Part shown: piece after piece, positions 22,796 to 29,913 of the stretch | How positions within the stretch are numbered: the stretch's first letter is position 1 | Layout of the letters: every line of letters begins with the position of its first letter | Origin: an uncultured Verrucomicrobia subdivision 3 bacterium | GTDB taxonomy: Bacteria > Verrucomicrobiota > Verrucomicrobiae > Limisphaerales > UBA11358 | Direction of reading: 5' to 3' | Length of the DNA: 29,913 nt | Assembly: GCA_903847285.1 (NCBI GenBank) | Contig: CAINDH010000174.1 | Location: forward strand, 1-29,913 | Notes under the pieces: model-generated | What the model saw: only the letters and a program-made list of their open reading frames with translations | Told to the model about the DNA's origin: nothing | The model's database searches: none | Program-made: the position numbers and the translations under genes

Positions 22796-23848
22796 CTAGC
22801 GGATTCGCTCAACTTGAATTCGCGTCGGGTCGCTGATACCAAGCTGTAGCAGGGCGGCGTTGGTGTAGATTTCAAAATTGGAATTCGCTGGCGGCACGCC
22901 CAGATCGCGGCGTTCTCGTGCCAGTTGCCGCAAGGCGAGCGTGTCCAGCGCCACCGGATCACGACTGAACCAGAGTTGTTGCAAGCTGGTAGAGTATTGC
23001 ACGTAGCTGGCAGGACCGCCTTGATACTGACCGAGCAATGCATCTGTGACGTGCAGCACCACGCGGTCGCCGACGGCCGGCAGTGCGTAGATTTCCGGCA
23101 AGGCTAGCGCCAGCCGCTCACCGCTGCCCTCGAAGCGCCGTGTGTTGTCCACGCTGCCTGTGCCGAGCGAGAAAAAATGTCCGCAGATCCCCGCGTCGTT
23201 TTCATTGATCAGCGGCGCGAGCGAAATGATTTTAGTAAGCCGCTGGCTGACAAGCTTGGACACGAAAGATTTTTTCCCGATCCCAAAATTGGTGTTGCCG
23301 AATTCCACATCACCCCAAACCAGCGCACCGATGACCGGCGATTCGGGTAGGTAAAAAGTATTCGTATCGTAACCGCTCTCCGCCGCGCCGACAGCAGGCA
23401 CGCCGAGCTTTTGGGCGAGGGAAAGAATTCCCGCGTCCCGCAAATCCGCCGCGTGCTTGTCCCAGAGAATGATTTTCTCTGGCGGCAGACCCGCCGCGAG
23501 CAAGCCATGGACGGCGGCGGTAATAACAGCCGGCCGCGTGCCGCACAACGGGCCTGGAATGGAAAAAACCTTGAGGCCGACGGTGTCGTTTGTGCTGACG
23601 AGGCTCAACCAAGCGGCGGCGACGCTAGTCTTGCCGGTGAAGCGCGTGAGGCCACGATTGAAGGCGATTTCTACCCGGTCATCGTAGGGAAGAAAAGCAT
23701 TCAGCAAATTCTCACCCTGAACAATCACCACGCGAGCCGCGGCGTTGGTTGTATGTGGCGCAAAAAAAACCTGCGCGTGGCTGGTCAGCAGCCCGCCAGA
23801 CAGGGCGAGCAAAGCGAATTGGATGCGTGCGATTCTTGACACTTTCAA
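22796..23848 (-). CDS. secreted DUF362 domain protein
   Basis: A 350-residue protein with an N-terminal signal peptide (FALLALSGGLLTSHAQ, cleavage near residue 26). The body is DUF362-like: TVGLKVFSIPGPLCGTRPAV, AAVHGLLAAGLPPEKIILWD, LAPLINENDAGICG, VLHVTDALLGQYQGGP and FSRDPVALDTLALRQL are the usual ordered blocks. DUF362 has no firmly known reaction; many members carry iron-sulfur ferredoxin parts, but I see no C-x-x-C cluster here. The start is TTG at 23848 or GTG at 23842; there is no Shine-Dalgarno and no ATG. It starts back to back with the TPR lipoprotein gene, leaving almost no room for separate promoters. Confidence 0.82.
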   Translation of the reverse strand: MKVSRIARIQFALLALSGGLLTSHAQVFFAPHTTNAAARVVIVQGENLLNAFLPYDDRVEIAFNRGLTRFTGKTSVAAAWLSLVSTNDTVGLKVFSIPGPLCGTRPAVITAAVHGLLAAGLPPEKIILWDKHAADLRDAGILSLAQKLGVPAVGAAESGYDTNTFYLPESPVIGALVWGDVEFGNTNFGIGKKSFVSKLVSQRLTKIISLAPLINENDAGICGHFFSLGTGSVDNTRRFEGSGERLALALPEIYALPAVGDRVVLHVTDALLGQYQGGPASYVQYSTSLQQLWFSRDPVALDTLALRQLARERRDLGVPPANSNFEIYTNAALLQLGISDPTRIQVERIR

Positions 23849-23872
23849 GCGGCGATGATAACACCACGGCGG

Positions 23873-25618
23873 ATGCTCGCCAAAAAAAAATCAATTCGCG
23901 GCGCAATTATATTGATTGCGCTGGCCGTGGTCGTTGCTGGCTGCACGCCGCCCGGTCCGCGTGCTTTGCTTAAAGGTAAAAAATTTCTCGATCGCGGGGA
24001 TTACGCCGCGGCCGTGGAGCAGTTGAAAACCGCGACTACGCTGCTCGACAAGAATGCGCAGGCTTGGAATTACTACGGCGTGGCGTTGCAACTGGCCGGG
24101 CATCCTGAGGAGGCGGCCACCGCGTATCAGACTGCGCTCAAGTGCGACCGTGATTTGGTAGAAGTGCATTTCAATCTCGGCAATCTTGCGCTGGAACAAG
24201 GCAAGGCTGATGTGGCTAAAACTGAATTATCCGCTTACACCTTGCTTCGTCGGAACGATGCGGCGGGCTGGCTCAAACTTGGCACAGCTCAATTGCAATT
24301 GGGCGATGTCGGCTCCGCAGAAAGAAGTTTCAGCACCGTGCTCGCCTTGAAACCGAAAGACGCCGTCGCTTACAACAGCCTCGGCCTTGCGCGCATCAAA
24401 AGCGGCGTGCCGCGTGATGCCGCCAAGTTTTTTGCCGCCGCCATCCAGTCGCGCCCAGACTTTGCTCCGGCCATTTTGAATCTCGCAACCGTGCAGCAGC
24501 AGTATGTGCACGACAACAAAACCGCGCTCGAAAATTATAAAAAATATCTCGCGCTCAATCCGCGCCCGGCGAACTGGCAGGAAGTGAATTCCCTCGTCGC
24601 TACCTTGGAACCGCAGGAGGTAAAAGTCGCCGTCGTCACGCCGCCGGTAGAAAAACCTAATCTCGCCGCGCTGGAAGTGAAGCCAACCCCAAAAACTGCC
24701 AACATTGTCACGCAGCATCTGCCCGTGGTGACCAAGCCGTTGCCCAGCGTCAAACCCGCGAACTCAGCGCTACCCGTGCCAAAGCCATTGCCAACGCAAG
24801 TGGTCCAGGTTCAGCCCGCGGCGGCCATCGTGGTTACACCCTTTGCGCTAGCGACGAATCCAGTCGTTACCAAGACTTCGCCTCCGCCGGACGTTGAGCC
24901 ACTTGCCGCCCCTATGCCCAGTGAACCGCAGAAGAAAGGTTTTTGGGGTAAACTTTTCAGTTCACCTGAAACGGCTCCGCCAGCCGATGCAAAGTATCGC
25001 GGCCAGGGTTTGACCCCGTTGCCGGTGGCTTCAGAAACGAAGCCGTTGCCGCCCGTCATTCAGCCAGCCAAACCAATTCCCATCGTCGAACCCGCGCCGG
25101 TGTTTGCACGCTACAACTATTTTTCGCCGCGCAAGCCGCAAGCAGGTGATCGCACGGCGTCCACGGGAGCGTTCACGAAAGCGCGGTTATTTGAGCAGGA
25201 GGAAAAATGGCCGGATGCGTTGCAATGGTATCAGCAATCCGCTGCGCTTGACCCTGCGTGGTTCGAGGCGCAATACAATACTGGCGTGCTAGCGCACCGG
25301 CTGCGCAACTACGCGTTAGCGCTGCCGCGTTACGAAATGGCGCTCGCCATCCAAAAAGACTCGGCTGATGCCCGCTACAATTTTTCACTGGCTCTCAAGG
25401 CCGCCGGCTATGCCGTGGATTCGGCGGAACAATTGAAAATGATTCTCGCCGCCGATGACAAAGAAGTTCGCGCGCACTTGGCGCTGGCGAACCTTTCTGC
25501 ACAATCCTTGCGTGACCATGCGCAAGCGCGTGAACATTACCAGAAAGTTTTGGCCCTGGATCCCGCCAATGCCCAGGCGCAGGACATTCGCTACTGGCTT
25601 TCAGCCAATCCCAAATGA
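23873..25618 (+). CDS. TPR-repeat lipoprotein
   Basis: A 581-residue predicted lipoprotein. MLAKKKSIRGAIILIALAV leads into the lipobox VAGC with Cys24. Residues about 33-240 are tandem tetratricopeptide repeats (KFLDRGDYAAAVEQLKTA, AWNYYGVALQLAGHPEEAAT, EVHFNLGNLALEQGK, AYNSLGLARIKSG). A Pro/Val/Lys-rich linker with repeated K-P-L-P units runs from about 240 to 428. A second TPR block (429 to the end; ARLFEQEEKWPDALQWYQQS, EAQYNTGVLAHRLRNYALAL) closes the protein. TPRs mediate protein contacts, so an envelope scaffold or assembly role is likely, but no partner is evident. ATG at 23855 is also in frame; 23873 gives a standard-length signal. CvpA-like and dnaG genes follow. Confidence 0.85.
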   Translation: MLAKKKSIRGAIILIALAVVVAGCTPPGPRALLKGKKFLDRGDYAAAVEQLKTATTLLDKNAQAWNYYGVALQLAGHPEEAATAYQTALKCDRDLVEVHFNLGNLALEQGKADVAKTELSAYTLLRRNDAAGWLKLGTAQLQLGDVGSAERSFSTVLALKPKDAVAYNSLGLARIKSGVPRDAAKFFAAAIQSRPDFAPAILNLATVQQQYVHDNKTALENYKKYLALNPRPANWQEVNSLVATLEPQEVKVAVVTPPVEKPNLAALEVKPTPKTANIVTQHLPVVTKPLPSVKPANSALPVPKPLPTQVVQVQPAAAIVVTPFALATNPVVTKTSPPPDVEPLAAPMPSEPQKKGFWGKLFSSPETAPPADAKYRGQGLTPLPVASETKPLPPVIQPAKPIPIVEPAPVFARYNYFSPRKPQAGDRTASTGAFTKARLFEQEEKWPDALQWYQQSAALDPAWFEAQYNTGVLAHRLRNYALALPRYEMALAIQKDSADARYNFSLALKAAGYAVDSAEQLKMILAADDKEVRAHLALANLSAQSLRDHAQAREHYQKVLALDPANAQAQDIRYWLSANPK

Positions 25619-25676
25619 ATGGTTGGTCGGCACGGATTTCGCTGGCTATTGGGCGTGGTAAAACTATTTTTGAATT

Positions 25677-26360
25677 ATGACTTGGTCCTCCGTTGATAAA
25701 ACTAGTTCCACGGTTCCGTGGTGGCAGAACCTGTCCTTAAACTGGTTCGATGTCGCGTTTCTGCTCATCCTTGCCTTTGGTTTCTGGCGCGGGCGCAAGC
25801 ACGGTATGAGCCGTGAGGCATTGCCCACCATCATGTGGCTCATCATCGTCATTGCGGGCGGCTTCGGCTGCGTGCCGCTGGGCGAACTGTTGCAAAAAAC
25901 TGGCTACATGGGGAAAATTTTCGGCACTTCTTTCAACCAGCACACGATGGCGCTGGTGGCCTGTTATGTGGGTATTGTGCTGGTGGCATTCATCATTCAT
26001 TCAATGCTCAAAAACGTCTTTCGGGAAAAAATCGCCGGCAGCAATGCCTTCGGTAGTGGCGAATATTATCTTGGCATCATATCGGGAATGATTCGTTACA
26101 CATGCATCACGATTTTTTTCTTGGCGCTGCTGAACGCGCCGTTTTATTCCACTGCAGAAATTGTGGCGGACAAGGCCTATAAGAACAAAGTATTCGGCGC
26201 TGGCCTGAAAAATTTCAGCGGCGATTTCTTCCCCAGCGTCTATGAAGTCCAGTCGGACGTTTTCAAAAAATCTATGGCCGGCGCAGCGATTAAACAATAT
26301 CTCGAACCACTGCTCATTCAAAGCTCCGCTCCGGCCAAAAAAACCGGTGGTAAGCCCTGA
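25677..26360 (+). CDS. CvpA family membrane protein
   Basis: A 227-residue inner-membrane protein of the CvpA (colicin V production) family. NWFDVAFLLILAFGFWRGRKHG at 22-43 is the hallmark N-x-x-D start and the first helix ending in G-x-x-R-G. Further helices lie at about 51-66, 91-111 and 133-155 (GIISGMIRYTCITIFFLALL). The C-terminal 70 residues are soluble. CvpA proteins are linked to envelope homeostasis, biofilm and colicin V export; the mechanism is unclear. It starts 58 bases after the TPR gene and ends nine bases before dnaG, so the three are probably one operon. Confidence 0.83.
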   Translation: MTWSSVDKTSSTVPWWQNLSLNWFDVAFLLILAFGFWRGRKHGMSREALPTIMWLIIVIAGGFGCVPLGELLQKTGYMGKIFGTSFNQHTMALVACYVGIVLVAFIIHSMLKNVFREKIAGSNAFGSGEYYLGIISGMIRYTCITIFFLALLNAPFYSTAEIVADKAYKNKVFGAGLKNFSGDFFPSVYEVQSDVFKKSMAGAAIKQYLEPLLIQSSAPAKKTGGKP

Positions 26361-26369
26361 TTTGGAGAC

Positions 26370-28193
26370 ATGGCCGGCTTTCTCTCCCCCGATATGCGCG
26401 AACGAATTCGCGCCGCCAGTGACATTGTGGACATAATTGGCTCCTATGTTCCGCTGAAAAAAAACGGCGCAAATTTCACCGCGCTCTGTCCATTCCACAA
26501 GGAGAAGTCGCCCAGCTTCAATGTCAATCCGCACAAGCAAATCTTTCACTGCTTCGGCTGCCATAAAGGCGGTGATGTTTTCACGTTCGTCAAAGACTAC
26601 GAGAACATCGGTTTCATGGACGCCGTTCGGCGGCTGGCTGAGCGCGCGAAAATTCCGCTGGAATTTGAGAATACCCTCGGCGCGCAGGAATCGCGGCATC
26701 TCAAGGATCAGTTGCTCGACATCCACGAGCAGCTCACGCAGCGTTGGCAAAATTGTCTCGCGAACGAAGCTGCCGGTCAGCGCGCACGCGACTACCTTGC
26801 CAGCCGCGGTGTCACGGCTGAGGCGATAAAATTTTTTCGGATCGGGGCTGCGCCAGAGTTGTGGGACGACACAGTGAACTGGGCGAAGGGCAAAAACTTT
26901 GACCTGACCACCGTTGAGCAGGCGGGACTTATCATCAAGAAAGAAGAAACCGGACGCAACTACGACCGCTTCCGTGGTCGCCTGATGTTTCCGATCTGCG
27001 ATGAGCAAGGCCGTGTGGTGGCATTTAGCGGGCGTGTATTACCTGGAGACGAAAGTCCTGCCAAATACGTCAACTCACCTGAAACGCCAATCTTTACGAA
27101 GAGTAAAATTTTCTTCGGCCTCGATAAATCCAAGCGTGCGATTCTTGATGCCGGTTACGCCATCATCTGTGAAGGCCAATTGGATTTGATCGCGTGTTTC
27201 ATGGGTGGCGTGCAGAATATTGTTGCACCGCAAGGCACCGCGTTTACCGACCAGCATGCGCGCATCATCAAGCGTTATGCCAACGAAGTTGTGCTGTGTT
27301 TTGATTCTGACAACGCCGGGCAGAACGCTATCGTGCGTTCGCTGGATCATCTGCTCGCCGCGCAACTCGCTGTGCGCGTGGCCGTCGTGCCGGCGCCGCA
27401 TGACCCGGACAGCTTCATCAAAAATTTCGGCGGTGAGGCATATCGAAAGCTCGTGGAAAGCGCGGAAGGGTTTTTTGATTACTTGCTGAAACGTCTTTGT
27501 GCCACCAACGATGCGGCCACGGACAAAGGTCGGCTTACAATTCTTCGTAGCATGGCCGAGGCGCTACACAAAACAGGTAATTCCGTCTTGCTCGACACGC
27601 ATGCGCAAAAAACCGCGTTGAGACTTGGCGTGGCGGTGGACGCGGTGCGGAAAGAGTTTTCCAAAGTCAAAGCGCCTGCCACTTTTACTCGCGAAGACGA
27701 TGGCCCGGATGATTCTGTTCTCGCCGGTGAAGCCGAAGATGAAATACCGACGCGTCCGTCCAATCACGAATTGCATCTGCTCAAACTGCTGTTCATCCAC
27801 GAGGAACTTGCGCCGTGGCTCGCCGAACATTTGGACTTGGATTGGCTGACGCATCCGCTCGTGCGGCAGATTCTCTCAGCGCGACTAGTCACAGCAGAGC
27901 AGGGGACGTGGCAAAACCTCGCGGCGTTTTTGGACGCTTGCGGTTCGGAGTTTATGCGTGGCCTCATCACCGAAGCCGTCGCGGATGGCCGTGCGCTGCC
28001 AAATCCGCAAACGCAGATGGCTGACGTAGTCTTGAAGTTGCGGAATCAATTTATCGACCAGCAAGTTTCAGTTTTCACTCAGAGAGCTGGCATGCCTGAG
28101 TCGAGCGACACTGAAAAAAACGAGGCGCTGCTTTCACGGGAGAAATTACGGCAACAGAAACGCTCACCGTTGGCGCCGCTTAGCGAAGTTTAA
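26370..28193 (+). CDS. dnaG: DNA primase
   Basis: DnaG synthesises RNA primers at the replication fork. The 607-residue protein has an N-terminal CHC2 zinc finger (Cys40, His43, Cys61, Cys64 in LCPFHKEKSPSF and FHCFGCHKGGDVF), the RNA polymerase/TOPRIM core with Glu268 and Asp272 in CEGQLDLIA and Asp312/Asp314 in CFDSDNAGQ (E. coli Glu265, Asp309, Asp311), GRLMFPICDEQGRVVAFSGR, and a C-terminal helicase-binding region with low conservation. The TOPRIM motif reads E-G-Q-L-D instead of the common E-G-Y-x-D. GGAGA precedes the ATG by about five bases, one of the better ribosome sites in the window. rpsU and rpoD, frequent partners of dnaG, are not adjacent; rpsU lies 26 kb away at the other end. 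Confidence 0.96.
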   Translation: MAGFLSPDMRERIRAASDIVDIIGSYVPLKKNGANFTALCPFHKEKSPSFNVNPHKQIFHCFGCHKGGDVFTFVKDYENIGFMDAVRRLAERAKIPLEFENTLGAQESRHLKDQLLDIHEQLTQRWQNCLANEAAGQRARDYLASRGVTAEAIKFFRIGAAPELWDDTVNWAKGKNFDLTTVEQAGLIIKKEETGRNYDRFRGRLMFPICDEQGRVVAFSGRVLPGDESPAKYVNSPETPIFTKSKIFFGLDKSKRAILDAGYAIICEGQLDLIACFMGGVQNIVAPQGTAFTDQHARIIKRYANEVVLCFDSDNAGQNAIVRSLDHLLAAQLAVRVAVVPAPHDPDSFIKNFGGEAYRKLVESAEGFFDYLLKRLCATNDAATDKGRLTILRSMAEALHKTGNSVLLDTHAQKTALRLGVAVDAVRKEFSKVKAPATFTREDDGPDDSVLAGEAEDEIPTRPSNHELHLLKLLFIHEELAPWLAEHLDLDWLTHPLVRQILSARLVTAEQGTWQNLAAFLDACGSEFMRGLITEAVADGRALPNPQTQMADVVLKLRNQFIDQQVSVFTQRAGMPESSDTEKNEALLSREKLRQQKRSPLAPLSEV

Positions 28194-28210
28194 TTCACGT
28201 CAGTAGGGAG

Positions 28211-28259
28211 ACAGATCATCGGCAAAATCTGTGTTTCATCTGTGCCGATCTGCGGCTAA
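28211..28259. repeat. degenerate CATCTGTG palindromic repeat upstream of kdsB
   Basis: ACAGATCATCGGCA and TGTGCCGATCTGCGG are imperfectly complementary around AAATCTGTGTTTCATC. It resembles, from memory, the AATCTGTG-TTCATCTGTG-type dispersed element found between genes of many environmental bacteria. It ends ten bases before the GTG of kdsB. Confidence 0.5.
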
Positions 28260-28268
28260 AATAAACGG

Positions 28269-29009
28269 GTGAAAATCATCGGAATCATCCCTGCGCGCTT
28301 TGCTTCAACGCGGTTCCCCGGCAAGCCGCTCGCACTTATCGCGGGCAAGCCGCTCATCCAGCACGTCGTCGAGCAATGCCAGAAGGCGAAGTCGCTTTCG
28401 GAAGTCATTGTGGCTACGGACGACACGCGCATCTGGGAAGTGGCGCAAAATTTCTGCCGCGTGGAGATGACTCGACCGGAACATCCCAGCGGCAGCGACC
28501 GCATCGCGGAAGTCGCGGAACGCTGCGGCGGCGATGCCGTGGTGAACATTCAGGGCGATGAACCGTTGATTGATCCGAACGTCGTGGACGCCGTGGCGAA
28601 GGCGCTGGCACACGATGAAATGTCCACGGCAGCAACACGGATCAAGAATCTTTCCGAATTGGACAACCCGAATGTCGTAAAAGTCGTTGTCAACGCCGCC
28701 GGTCGGGCGTTATATTTTTCACGGCGCACGATTCCGTATCTGCGTGAGGCCGCCAACCGTCCGAGTAACGAGCAGTTGGCGGCGTTTCCTTTTTTGAAGC
28801 ACCTCGGTATTTACGGTTACCGGCGCGAAACGTTGCTGCGGCTGGTGAAGTTTCCGGTGTCGCCGTTGGAAAACGCGGAGAAGCTGGAACAGTTGCGTGC
28901 GTTGGAAAACGGCATCGGCATCACCGTGGTGAAAGTGGATTACGACAGCATCGGCGTGGATATGCCGGAAGATGTGCAACGGGTGGAAAGGCTTATAAGC
29001 CTCGGATGA
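28269..29009 (+). CDS. kdsB: 3-deoxy-manno-octulosonate cytidylyltransferase
   Basis: KdsB activates Kdo with CTP for lipopolysaccharide core synthesis. The 246-residue protein shows KIIGIIPARFASTRFPGKPL, the nucleotide-binding N-terminus, then VIVATDDTRI, HPSGSDRIAEVA, VVNIQGDEPLI with the magnesium-binding Asp, LYFSRRTIPY, LKHLGIYGYRRETL, and SIGVDMPEDVQRVE at the end. Length matches the family. The start is GTG at 28269, with AAACGG rather than a proper Shine-Dalgarno upstream. It needs CTP, and the CTP synthase gene follows one gene later, an arrangement that I recall (as kdsB-pyrG) from Chlamydiae. Confidence 0.95.
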   Translation: MKIIGIIPARFASTRFPGKPLALIAGKPLIQHVVEQCQKAKSLSEVIVATDDTRIWEVAQNFCRVEMTRPEHPSGSDRIAEVAERCGGDAVVNIQGDEPLIDPNVVDAVAKALAHDEMSTAATRIKNLSELDNPNVVKVVVNAAGRALYFSRRTIPYLREAANRPSNEQLAAFPFLKHLGIYGYRRETLLRLVKFPVSPLENAEKLEQLRALENGIGITVVKVDYDSIGVDMPEDVQRVERLISLG

Positions 29010-29043
29010 AACACATTTTTCGCTAACTAAACTGGAGAGAAAT

Positions 29044-29640
29044 ATGATTACAAAATGCTACTGCCAACATTGCAATGGACACATTGAAGTTGAGGCGGAA
29101 TCTATTGAGCCAAACACTACCGTTGTGTGTCCTCATTGCAACAATGTGACGCTTCTCTCTTTTTCAAATCAATCAACTCCGCCACAACTTTCAAAATCCG
29201 TCAAAGGAACAATTCTTGATTATACAATTCAAACAAATGTCGGAATTATTTCTGGCGATGACGGCCAGCGATATTCGTTTCAAGGCGCACAGTGGCGAGA
29301 AACAGAAAAATATCCAACCAAAGGGATGCGCGTGGATTTTTCTCCGCAAGCTGGAAATGCGATTGCAATATATGAAGTGAGGGACAAACAAAATTTGGGT
29401 TCTGCAACAGCAGGAAGCCAACGCCCGCTTGCGTATCAGGGATATTATCGTAGTTCTGATGAATCAACTTTTGGTGGTGTCTGTGGTGGGTTAGCTCATA
29501 AATGGAACGTAAGTAGAGGTGGGCTTCAATTTGGTTTTTTGATTCTCGCTCTCATTTATTTATTAGGTTTGATAGCATACATTGTTTGCTGGGTAACTTT
29601 TAAAAAATTGCCAACAAAAGGCGTGAAGTTTAGCGATTAG
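29044..29640 (+). CDS. zinc-ribbon / PspC domain membrane protein, AT-rich
   Basis: A 198-residue protein of three parts. Residues 5-32 form a zinc ribbon with Cys7-x2-Cys10 and Cys29-x2-Cys32. Residues about 53-112 (KGTILDYTIQTNVGIISGDD, QRYSFQGAQW, GMRVDFSPQAGNAIAIYEV) form a small beta domain often seen next to TM2 or PspC domains. Residues 142-188 are a PspC domain, FGGVCGGLAHKWNVSRGG followed by the membrane helix FGFLILALIYLLGLIAYIVC. PspC domains sense or respond to membrane stress; this one likely sits in the inner membrane with the ribbon in the cytoplasm. GGAGAG at 29034-29039 is a strong Shine-Dalgarno. The DNA is much richer in A and T than kdsB and pyrG on either side. Confidence 0.82.
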   Translation: MITKCYCQHCNGHIEVEAESIEPNTTVVCPHCNNVTLLSFSNQSTPPQLSKSVKGTILDYTIQTNVGIISGDDGQRYSFQGAQWRETEKYPTKGMRVDFSPQAGNAIAIYEVRDKQNLGSATAGSQRPLAYQGYYRSSDESTFGGVCGGLAHKWNVSRGGLQFGFLILALIYLLGLIAYIVCWVTFKKLPTKGVKFSD

Positions 29641-29659
29641 TGGCAAAAAATAATTTGAA

Positions 29660-29913
29660 ATGAAATTCATATTCGTAACTGGCGGTGTGGTGAGTTCGCT
29701 CGGCAAAGGTTTGACTGCGGCCGCGCTCGGCACGCTGCTCGAAAACCGCGGCCTCAAGGTCGCGCTGCAGACATTCGACCCGTATCTCAACGTGGATCCG
29801 GGCACCATGTCGCCGTATCAGCACGGCGAGGTTTATGTGCTCGACGACGGCGCGGAGACCGACCTTGATCTTGGCCACTACGAACGTTTCACCAGCACCA
29901 AGCTCTCGCGAAT
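29660..29913 (+). CDS. pyrG: CTP synthase, N-terminal part cut by the window edge
   Basis: PyrG aminates UTP to CTP with ATP and glutamine. Only the first 84 codons are present. [20 protein letters not shown] is the P-loop of the synthetase domain; [20 protein letters not shown] follows, and [18 protein letters not shown] supplies the Asp and Glu that bind magnesium. The start ATG at 29660 lies 20 bases past the previous stop. At residue 38 the sequence is Gln-Thr-Phe-Asp-Pro-Tyr where CTP synthases have Lys (Lys40 in E. coli), a single-base difference from a Lys codon (ACA versus AAA). Confidence 0.95.
   Translation, partial: MKFIFVTGGVVSSLGKGLTAAALGTLLENRGLKVALQTFDPYLNVDPGTMSPYQHGEVYVLDDGAETDLDLGHYERFTSTKLSR

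Noticed and set aside
26001..27008. Open frame of 335 codons on the - strand opposite the CvpA-like gene and dnaG
   Set aside because: It is antisense to the CHC2 and TOPRIM regions of DnaG, whose motifs are unmistakable, and shows no motif itself.

Overview
The window looks like a chromosomal segment of a Verrucomicrobia-type bacterium (PVC superphylum, perhaps the Pedosphaera-like group). The grounds are a DUF1800/DUF1501 secreted protein pair with many-domain architecture, a plant/cyanobacterial-length IspH, kdsB close to pyrG as recalled from Chlamydiae, weak or absent Shine-Dalgarno sequences before many genes, and short dispersed palindromes at gene starts. This assignment rests on protein recognition only. 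KdsB implies a Gram-negative outer membrane with LPS. I see no phage, plasmid, transposase, CRISPR array, rRNA or tRNA. Gene density is high and no gap between genes exceeds about 215 bases.

Layout. 1-1180 (+): rpsU, its terminator, and a sugar-isomerase-like TIM-barrel gene whose start codon abuts the terminator. 1199-8306 (-): a three-gene exported-protein operon made of a 1675-residue DUF1800 protein (TSP3-like, Calx-beta-like, PA14, Ig-like and CHRD modules), a Tat-exported DUF1501 protein, and a membrane-anchored protein with a GspG-like C-terminus. 8511-11686 (+): purN, an AT-rich hypothetical gene, hisG with a strong terminator, and an OGG1-type DNA glycosylase. 11873-13932 (-): fabI translationally coupled to a fold-III PLP decarboxylase of unknown substrate. 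14010-20349 (+): a site-2-protease-like gene, an OPT transporter, then a tight run dapA - unknown gene - dapB - PhyH-family oxygenase - folK. 20336-23848 (-): dGTPase-like gene, ispH and a secreted DUF362 protein. 23873-29913 (+): a TPR lipoprotein, a CvpA-like membrane protein, dnaG, kdsB, an AT-rich zinc-ribbon/PspC gene, and the first 84 codons of pyrG, cut by the window edge.

Most genes are core metabolism: lysine/peptidoglycan precursor (dapA, dapB), purine, histidine, folate, isoprenoid, fatty acid, LPS, nucleotide and replication functions. The less explained parts are the exported DUF1800/DUF1501 operon, the MCCFS-starting protein inserted between dapA and dapB, the decarboxylase behind fabI, and several short repeat sequences. 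Three different palindromic elements sit directly upstream of purN, hisG and kdsB. Other short repeat-like stretches appear to have entered coding frames of ogg, the decarboxylase, the PhyH gene and folK. The partial PyrG has Thr where Lys is expected in the K-x-D-P-Y motif. I found no clear novel defence or mobile system.
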